Source of the DNA: an uncultured Hyphomicrobium sp.
Lineage (GTDB): Bacteria > Pseudomonadota > Alphaproteobacteria > Rhizobiales > Hyphomicrobiaceae
NCBI GenBank assembly: GCA_934555825.1
Contig: CAKTFJ010000002.1
Span: forward strand, 1 to 64,000
Direction: 5' to 3'
Length of the DNA: 64,000 nucleotides
Part shown: positions 58,834-64,000 of the stretch, one piece after another
Layout of the letters: each line of letters starts with the position of its first letter
Position numbering within the stretch: position 1 is the first letter of the stretch
Notes under the pieces: generated by a model
What the model saw: only the letters and a program-made list of their open reading frames with translations
What the model was told of the DNA's origin: nothing
Database searches by the model: none
Made by a program: the position numbers and the translations under genes

Positions 58834-59352
58834 ATGCAGCGTATCCGGGATGTCGTTGCCCGCTTTATGCGGCTTCCTTGGTCCGCGTCCGCTATCACTG
58901 CGGAGGCGGGCAGTGGCAGCGGCGTTCCCTCGTCGCTTCAGGCGACAATCACGCAGCTTCGCTATTGGATGCCGACCATCGCAGATGTAGCCCATATCTG
59001 GGAAAGCGAGGGTGGTGGGAGCTGGTGCTTCAGCCTCAAGCCGCGCGCGAGAGGCGCTTGCCCGGTGTCACTGATGCTGCGGGAAACCGGGCTTTTCGAT
59101 CTCACCATTGCGGGTGAGACCTACGAAGATTGCGTGCTCGAACAGTTCGACGACGTGCTGCCGCTCATCGAGCGGATTATCGAAGGGCAGGTCGTGCAGC
59201 GCCGATGGGCGAGCCGGGCAACGGGCGCGGCGTGCGGCGTCGAGACCATCGTGTCGTTGGGGCATGGACGCTTTTGGCGCGGTGGGCCGATCACGCCCGA
59301 CGGCGATGCGTTCGCGCGCGATCATCATTTCCTGCCGTATCGGCGAATTTAG
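58834..59352 (+). CDS. Hypothetical protein
   Basis: A 172-residue protein I do not recognise. It has a short basic N-terminus, then a mixed alpha/beta part with QATITQLRYWMPTIADVAHIWESEGGGSWCFSLKPRARG and a C-terminal VSLGHGRFWRGGPITPDGDAF. There is no signal peptide or membrane helix. It lies 42 bases after yejF on the same strand and ends in a 4-base overlap with the stop of the convergent NlpC/P60 gene. It is probably a real gene because the frame is long, starts with ATG, and is not antisense to another gene. Confidence 0.55.
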   Translation: MQRIRDVVARFMRLPWSASAITAEAGSGSGVPSSLQATITQLRYWMPTIADVAHIWESEGGGSWCFSLKPRARGACPVSLMLRETGLFDLTIAGETYEDCVLEQFDDVLPLIERIIEGQVVQRRWASRATGAACGVETIVSLGHGRFWRGGPITPDGDAFARDHHFLPYRRI

Positions 59353-60362
59353 ACTTCCGATGAAACAACCTTTGGCGGTAGGCGGCGAATGGCGGCGATA
59401 GGCGTCGATGCGTGGCGCGAAATGCGCTCGGCCGCTTCGGGCAGCGTCTCCGCGACGACGGCCATGTGGTGGGCGTTCGCGTGCAGAAGCATCACGCCGT
59501 CGGCCATGATGCCGACGTGGCCCTTCCAGAACACCAGGTCGCCGCGCTGAAGCCCTTCGAGATCCTCGGGGATGGGGATTTCCTCGCCGAGTTCCGCCAT
59601 TTGCATGTCGCTGTCGCGCGGGCAGGTCTGGCCGGCTGCTTCGAGCGCGATCTGTACGAGCCCCGAGCAATCGATGCCGATGCGCGTGCGCCCGCCCCAC
59701 AGATAGGGCGTGCCGATAAAGCGCTCGGCGACGTCAACGAAATCTCGCTCCACGCGTTCGCGTTCGACGAGATGGCGCGTGATGACGAAACCGCCCTGCT
59801 CCAGCCGGCAGAAGCGCTCCTCCCACTCGGCAACGCGGACCTCCGCATTGAGGGGAAGGTGTAGCGTGGGCGGCGCTTTGATGTCCGGCGCGGGATATAT
59901 GAACGTGCCGAGCGCCTTTACGCGATGGGTCGGCACGGTGACCTGCGTGGTCAGCGCGGAAGACGGGATGTATCCCACGTATCGGTCGCGCGCGAGTTGC
60001 GCCCAGGCCCAGCCTTCGTTCTCGTCGTAGACGGTCACACGCTCGCCGAAGAGTGCTTCCGTATCGAGGCCGGATGTGGGGTTGGGTTCGCGCCGCAGCG
60101 GGACGGAGGCGCTCGTCACCTGGCGCACGACGCCTGCCGAATAGCGCGGCGAGACGACCTGGCCTCTCAACGCCACGGCAGCGAGATCGGCCCGAACGGC
60201 ATGGCGGCGCGGGTCGAGCTTTGGCGGCGCGGGAGTGTCGGACGTCTCCGGCGACGGCGCTGGGATGGGCGGAGGTGTCGAGGCTGTGGCGGCAGGGTTG
60301 TTCGCGTTCTGCGCCTCGTCGTTGTCCTCGCCGCTGGTGTCGTCCGCCTTAGGGTCTGTCAT
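59349..60362 (-). CDS. NlpC/P60 family cell-wall peptidase with SH3-like domain
   Basis: A 337-residue protein. Pro-rich residues 1-55 precede an SH3b-like region (about 85-200; SASVPLRREPNPTSGLDTEALFGERVTVYDENEGWAWAQL). The catalytic NlpC/P60 domain follows, with LWGGRTRIGIDCSGLVQIALEAAG (Cys), RGDLVFWKGHVGIMADG (His) and LLHANAHHMAV. These enzymes cut gamma-D-Glu-diaminopimelate bonds. It is translated after the M17 aminopeptidase, whose stop overlaps its ATG, a pairing that I recall from other Alphaproteobacteria and which may link wall-peptide trimming to peptide recycling. Confidence 0.9.
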   Translation of the reverse strand: MTDPKADDTSGEDNDEAQNANNPAATASTPPPIPAPSPETSDTPAPPKLDPRRHAVRADLAAVALRGQVVSPRYSAGVVRQVTSASVPLRREPNPTSGLDTEALFGERVTVYDENEGWAWAQLARDRYVGYIPSSALTTQVTVPTHRVKALGTFIYPAPDIKAPPTLHLPLNAEVRVAEWEERFCRLEQGGFVITRHLVERERVERDFVDVAERFIGTPYLWGGRTRIGIDCSGLVQIALEAAGQTCPRDSDMQMAELGEEIPIPEDLEGLQRGDLVFWKGHVGIMADGVMLLHANAHHMAVVAETLPEAAERISRHASTPIAAIRRLPPKVVSSEV

Positions 60363-61807
60363 ACGGTCAACTCCTTCGTGAGGAGCGAGAGGATGGCACG
60401 CGCGGTCTGCGGTTCGCCGCCTTTGGGGCCAAGCGGCCGAGCGGCTGGCCGCCACCCGTAGAGGTCGAAGTGCGCGAACCGTTGCGCGTTCGAAACGAAG
60501 CGCTTCAGGAATAGCGCGGCCGTGACGGCGCCGGCGAAGGGCGAGTCGCTCACGTTGCGAAGGTCGGCGATGTCGCTGTCGAGGTGGCGGTCGTAGCCGG
60601 GCCAAAGGGGAAGGCGCCACACAGGATCACCAACCTTTTCGGCTTCCTCGACGAGTGCTGCCGCGAAGGCATCGTCGTTCGTGAAGAAGGCGGGCAGATC
60701 CGGGCCGAGCGCGACGCGGGCGGCACCCGTCAACGTGGCGAAGACAAGAAGCGTGTCGGGGGCTTCCTCGTCCGCAAGGGAGAGAGCGTCGGCGAGTACG
60801 AGACGACCTTCCGCATCGGTGTTGCCGATCTCGACCGTGTGGCCCGCGCGGCTCGTCAGAATGTCGCCGGGGCGGAACGCGTCGCCCGCGATGCTGTTCT
60901 CAGCCGCTGCGATCAGAAGGCGCAAGCGCACATCGAGGCCGAGGCTCATGATCATTTCGGCCAGCGTGAGGGCTGCGGCCGCGCCGCCCATGTCCTTTTT
61001 CATCAGGAGCATGCCGGAGGCAGGCTTGATGTCCAGGCCGCCTGTGTCGAACGTAATGCCCTTGCCGACGAGGGTGATGCGTGGCGCGTCGGCGCGGCCG
61101 CCCGGCTTTTGCCAGCGCACATCGATCAGACGGGGCGCGCGAGGGTTCGCGCGGCCCACGGCATGGATCATGCGATAGCCCTGATCGAGTAGATCGTCTC
61201 CCACGACAGTCGAAATGCTCGCGCCATGGTCGCGGGCGACGAGCGTTGCGGCTGCTTCCAATTCCGCGGGTCCGAGGTCGGACGCGGGCGTGTTGATCAA
61301 GTCTCGTCCGCTCCAGACGGCGCTGACCTGGCTCAGGATGGATTGGTAATCGACGCCTGCCGGGAGTTTCAGCCTTGGCGGCGTGTCGCCGGCGGCGCTC
61401 TTGTAGCGTCGGAAACGATAGGCGCCGAGGCCCCACGCGATGGCGGCGAGGGCGGCGTTCGGCGTCTCGCTTGCCAAGTGGTAAAGGCCGGATGGAAGGC
61501 TCGCCGCAAGCTGGCCGATCAAGGTTTCGGACGGGCCTGACGGATCACCCGCGGAGCCGTTGCCGAGCCCCAGCACGACGCCGGCCGGCTTGCCGGTGGG
61601 CCCAGGAACAATGGCCTGCTTTCTTGGTGCGCCCGTGAAGCGGGTCTCTTCGAGCCATTGGCGGGCCGTTTCGTCGAGATCCGGGATGGAAGAGATCGGC
61701 TGGGTATCGGAAACGAGCCAGATCGGTGTGCTGGCGTCGGCAGTGTCGTGCGGGGCCAGCACGTCGGCGGGTGCATGCGTGCGTGCCGGGAAGGGTGTTT
61801 CTGTCAT
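60359..61807 (-). CDS. Leucyl aminopeptidase family (M17) protein
   Basis: A 482-residue dimetal aminopeptidase. The catalytic domain has LVGKGITFDTGGLDIKPASGMLLMKKDMGGAAA (Lys and metal Asp) and the M17 signature NTDAEGRLVLADAL. The N-terminal domain is shorter and more variable than in PepA. It removes N-terminal residues from peptides in the cytoplasm. Its stop overlaps the start of the NlpC/P60 gene by 4 bases (ATGA). Confidence 0.94.
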   Translation of the reverse strand: MTETPFPARTHAPADVLAPHDTADASTPIWLVSDTQPISSIPDLDETARQWLEETRFTGAPRKQAIVPGPTGKPAGVVLGLGNGSAGDPSGPSETLIGQLAASLPSGLYHLASETPNAALAAIAWGLGAYRFRRYKSAAGDTPPRLKLPAGVDYQSILSQVSAVWSGRDLINTPASDLGPAELEAAATLVARDHGASISTVVGDDLLDQGYRMIHAVGRANPRAPRLIDVRWQKPGGRADAPRITLVGKGITFDTGGLDIKPASGMLLMKKDMGGAAAALTLAEMIMSLGLDVRLRLLIAAAENSIAGDAFRPGDILTSRAGHTVEIGNTDAEGRLVLADALSLADEEAPDTLLVFATLTGAARVALGPDLPAFFTNDDAFAAALVEEAEKVGDPVWRLPLWPGYDRHLDSDIADLRNVSDSPFAGAVTAALFLKRFVSNAQRFAHFDLYGWRPAARPLGPKGGEPQTARAILSLLTKELTV

Positions 61808-61914
61808 GAATCTTCTTCTTGAAGCTCGCGAAGTTTGGCCGCTTGGACGGCGCTTCGATGATCGGGCATTATCCTCACCGAGCCACGAAACACAATCGGG
61901 AGGGACGGTTCGGT

Positions 61915-62589
61915 ATGGCGCGCGACACTTATCGTCTGGTCATCGGAAGTAAGCACTGGTCGAGCTGGAGCTTGAGGCCGTGGCTTGCGATGAAGCAGGC
62001 GGGGCTCGATTTCGAGGAGATCCGTATCAATCTGCGCGCACCGAACAAGAAAGAGCTGATCCTGCAGCATTCGCCGGCCGGAAAAGTGCCGGTGCTTTGG
62101 GCCAGCGATCTCTTGATCTGGGATAGTCTTGCAATTCTGGAGCATATCGCGGAACGGCACCCAGATGCGCAGCTCTGGCCATCCGATTCGGATGCGCGTG
62201 CGATTGCGCGTTCCGTCAGTGCGGAGATGCACTCGGGCTTTCAAGCGCTACGCGAGCATTGCCCGATGAAGTTTCTTTCGCAGGAGCTTCGCGACACCCA
62301 CATCGAGCCGGTCGAGGCCGACATCCGGCGGATCGTCGCGCTGTGGGGCGATTGTCGGCGGCGTTTCGGCGGCGATGGTCCGTTTCTGTTTTCGCGCTTC
62401 TCGGTGGCGGATGCCATGTATGCGCCGGTAGCGTCGCGCTTGCGCACCTACGTGAAGGATCTCGCGGCGTTTGGAGACGATGGAACGGCTTCGGCTTACA
62501 TCGAGGCCCTCTATGCGCTGCCGGCCATGGACGAATGGAAGCGTGGTGCGGAAGCTGAGCGTGAGGAGGCCGTTGAGGGCGCCGGTTAA
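61915..62589 (+). CDS. Glutathione S-transferase family protein
   Basis: A 224-residue protein of the thioredoxin-plus-alpha-helical GST fold. LVIGSKHWSSWSLRPWLAMKQAG at the N-terminus has the catalytic Ser region, and PAGKVPVLWASDLLIWDSLAILEHIAERHP holds the glutathione-binding cis-Pro and Asp-Ser pair. FSVADAMYAPVASRLRTY is the typical C-terminal helix start. The substrate is unknown. GGGAGGGA precedes the ATG at 61915. It is divergent from the M17 gene, with a promoter region of about 107 bases. Confidence 0.9.
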   Translation: MARDTYRLVIGSKHWSSWSLRPWLAMKQAGLDFEEIRINLRAPNKKELILQHSPAGKVPVLWASDLLIWDSLAILEHIAERHPDAQLWPSDSDARAIARSVSAEMHSGFQALREHCPMKFLSQELRDTHIEPVEADIRRIVALWGDCRRRFGGDGPFLFSRFSVADAMYAPVASRLRTYVKDLAAFGDDGTASAYIEALYALPAMDEWKRGAEAEREEAVEGAG

Positions 62590-62607
62590 CGGGAGCTTGC
62601 CTATCGG

Positions 62608-62622
62608 TTAAGGCTTTATTGA
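62608..62622 (+). promoter_or_regulatory. Possible CtrA-like site upstream of tadD
   Basis: TTAA-GGCTTTA-TTGA matches the CtrA consensus TTAA-N7-TTAA in seven of eight fixed positions. It lies 82 bases before the tadD start. CtrA controls pilus genes in Caulobacter. A chance match is quite possible. Confidence 0.25.
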
Positions 62623-62704
62623 CCGCTGTATCGGAAAGTGACGGAAAGCAGGACGCCGAGACGCGTCTCTGCTCCCCGTGACCTGACGAGCAGTGGAGAT
62701 CCCA

Positions 62705-63688
62705 ATGGCCGACCGCGACGTGCCCCCTCGGATGGCGAAGCCGGCCCGAGCGCACGGGCTGCTTGCCGCGATGGCCGCGAGCCTGATGCTGGGCGCCTGC
62801 GCTCAGGTCGGAGGAGGGGAGAGCGACGGTCTCTTCGCATCGCTGGCGCCAGCGGCCCCGCAGCAGGCTGCGGCTCCGGCTCAACCCACCGACCCGCGCA
62901 AGGCCACCGAATATTGGGGCGAGCAGTACTCCAAGGACCCGCGCAATCTCGATGCCGCGCTTGCGTACGCGCAGAACCTTACGGCGACTGGACAGAAGCG
63001 CGAGGCGCTGGCCGTGCTTCAGCAGGCGTCTATCGTTCACGGCCAAGACCGGCGGCTTGCGCGCGATTACGGGCGGCTCGCGCTCGATCTCGATCAGATC
63101 AGTGTGGCGAAGAAAGTCTTGGCTGTGGCTGACGATCCGGCCAATCCGGATTGGCGCGTTATTCTCGCGCGAGGCACGGTTCATGCGAAGGAAGGTAGCT
63201 ACCGCGAGGCCATCGCATTCTATGAGCGGGCGCGTGCGCTCCAGCCCAATCACCCGTCCGTCCTGAACAACCTCGCGCTGGCCCACACGATGGCCGGCGA
63301 TGCGGAGCAGGGCGAGGCGCTGCTGCGGCAAGCCAAGAGCGATGGCGGCAACGCCCGGGTGCGCCAGAATCTTGCGCTCGTCCTCGGCCTGCAAGGCAAG
63401 TACGACGAGGCCACGCAGATCGCATCGTCCGATCTCCAGCCAGCGGATGCGAAAGCGAACACCGCGCTGCTTCAGAAGATGGTGCGCCGGGAAGCTCAGC
63501 CCATGACGCCGTCGATGCCGGCTGAAGCCTCCTGGGCTCCAGCGGTTGCGCAAGCGCCTGCATCCGGTGCGACGCCAATCGCTCAGCAGAAGCGTGGCCC
63601 TTCGGCGCTCCGGCCGAGCACGATGGAATCCGGATTGGGCGGCAGGACTGGTGCGCCGAGCGCAACGGCGCTGTTTACTGCCGAGTAA
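62705..63688 (+). CDS. tadD: TPR lipoprotein of the Tad pilus (TadD-like)
   Basis: A 327-residue lipoprotein. The N-terminal helix ends in the lipobox LGAC. TPR repeats run from about residue 55 to 240: YWGEQYSKDPRNLDAALAYAQNLTATGQKREALAVLQQAS, AFYERARALQPNHPSVLNNLALAHTMAGD and NARVRQNLALVLGLQGKYDEA. It fits TadD, which helps secretin assembly or pilus function. The low-complexity C-terminus is probably disordered. The next gene (end of tadC) runs on the opposite strand, so this tad gene is convergent with the rest. GGAG precedes the ATG at 62705. Confidence 0.85.
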   Translation: MADRDVPPRMAKPARAHGLLAAMAASLMLGACAQVGGGESDGLFASLAPAAPQQAAAPAQPTDPRKATEYWGEQYSKDPRNLDAALAYAQNLTATGQKREALAVLQQASIVHGQDRRLARDYGRLALDLDQISVAKKVLAVADDPANPDWRVILARGTVHAKEGSYREAIAFYERARALQPNHPSVLNNLALAHTMAGDAEQGEALLRQAKSDGGNARVRQNLALVLGLQGKYDEATQIASSDLQPADAKANTALLQKMVRREAQPMTPSMPAEASWAPAVAQAPASGATPIAQQKRGPSALRPSTMESGLGGRTGAPSATALFTAE

Positions 63689-63726
63689 CTTGGCGGCTGA
63701 CTGAGACCATACGAACTTTAGCGCAC

Positions 63727-63768
63727 CAGAGCCTTTTCGCGGATCGCCGCGGAAGGGCTCTGTTTTTT
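63727..63768 (+). terminator. Strong intrinsic terminator after tadD
   Basis: A 16-bp stem (CAGAGCCTTTTCGCGG with CCGCGGAAGGGCTCTG, two G-U pairs) with the tetraloop ATCG is followed by TTTTTT. It ends the tadD transcript, which converges on tadC. Confidence 0.95.
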
Positions 63769-63917
63769 CGGATGCCTTTTGAAATCCTAAATCGTGAGAT
63801 GAGGCGTACGGCCCCTGGCTATTGCGCGAGGGACCGTCAGATCAGATCGGGGTCGATTAGATTATTCTCTTCGACGCGGCCGAAGCGTGCTGGCCCCGTA
63901 TGCGCGACGCGCATTCT

Positions 63918-64000
63918 CTACTGCATCTTCCAGAAGCTGATTGCCGCGGGGCCGAGGATGACCAGGAAGAGCACGGGAAGGAAGAAAATGATCATCGGCA
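63918..64000 (-). CDS. C-terminus of a TadC-like type II secretion F-family protein (partial)
   Basis: The last 27 codons before the window edge read, on the minus strand, PMIIFFLPVLFLVILGPA followed by AISFWKMQ and a TAG stop. This hydrophobic end matches the C-terminus of TadC, an inner-membrane platform protein of the Tad pilus machine. The rest of the gene lies outside the window, so the call depends on a short segment plus the neighbouring tadD. Confidence 0.65.
   Translation of the reverse strand, partial: PMIIFFLPVLFLVILGPAAISFWKMQ

Overview
The window is GC-rich bacterial chromosome with core housekeeping genes in alphaproteobacterial order: amidase, PBP1A and prfB in one row opposite rne; bepA, a DsbA-like gene, aroQ, accB, accC and aat in one run; kdsB and pheA divergent from a membrane-anchored cytochrome c. 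The RNase E C-terminus carries the GWW element known from Caulobacter, and the flank has tad pilus genes. A solitary pqqA peptide gene suggests a PQQ-using, possibly methylotrophic member of the Hyphomicrobiales such as a Hyphomicrobium relative; that placement is inference. I see no insertion sequence, prophage, CRISPR array or rRNA.

Layout. 1-11 kb: tRNA-Gln, an M15 peptidase, a Ppx/GppA phosphatase with rlmE, the solitary pqqA, guaB, a MAPEG protein, an RsmB-like methyltransferase, tspO, a divergent Aat-family protein and guaA. 11-19 kb: a minus-strand run encoding a cytochrome bo3-type quinol oxidase (cyoABCD) with a SURF1 assembly factor, followed by an FdhF/YdeP-type molybdopterin oxidoreductase and a small winged-helix-like protein. 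19-26 kb: transporters, a periplasmic glucan (OpgD/OpgG) protein, an ArsC-like protein, a flavin reductase and a Tat-exported aldo/keto reductase. 26-32 kb: a cluster of five inverted repeats (candidate small RNA), prfB with its programmed frameshift, PBP1A and a cell-wall amidase. 32-46 kb: rne behind a 902-base gap, a second M15 peptidase, an aminotransferase, bepA, a DsbA-like gene, aroQ, accBC, canonical aat and two RNA-methyltransferase-type genes. 46-50 kb: an AT-rich orphan membrane gene, an SDR, pheA and kdsB. 50-59 kb: a membrane cytochrome c and a complete Yej-type peptide ABC transporter with two substrate-binding proteins. 59-64 kb: NlpC/P60 and M17 peptidases, a GST, tadD and the end of tadC.

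The themes are nucleotide synthesis (guaA, guaB), translation quality and rRNA modification, peptidoglycan growth and trimming, quinol respiration, and peptide uptake. The least ordinary items are the stem-loop locus at 26.2-26.4 kb, the solitary pqqA, the two Aat-family paralogues and the AT-rich orphan membrane gene at 46.4-47.0 kb. I found no convincing multi-gene novel system.
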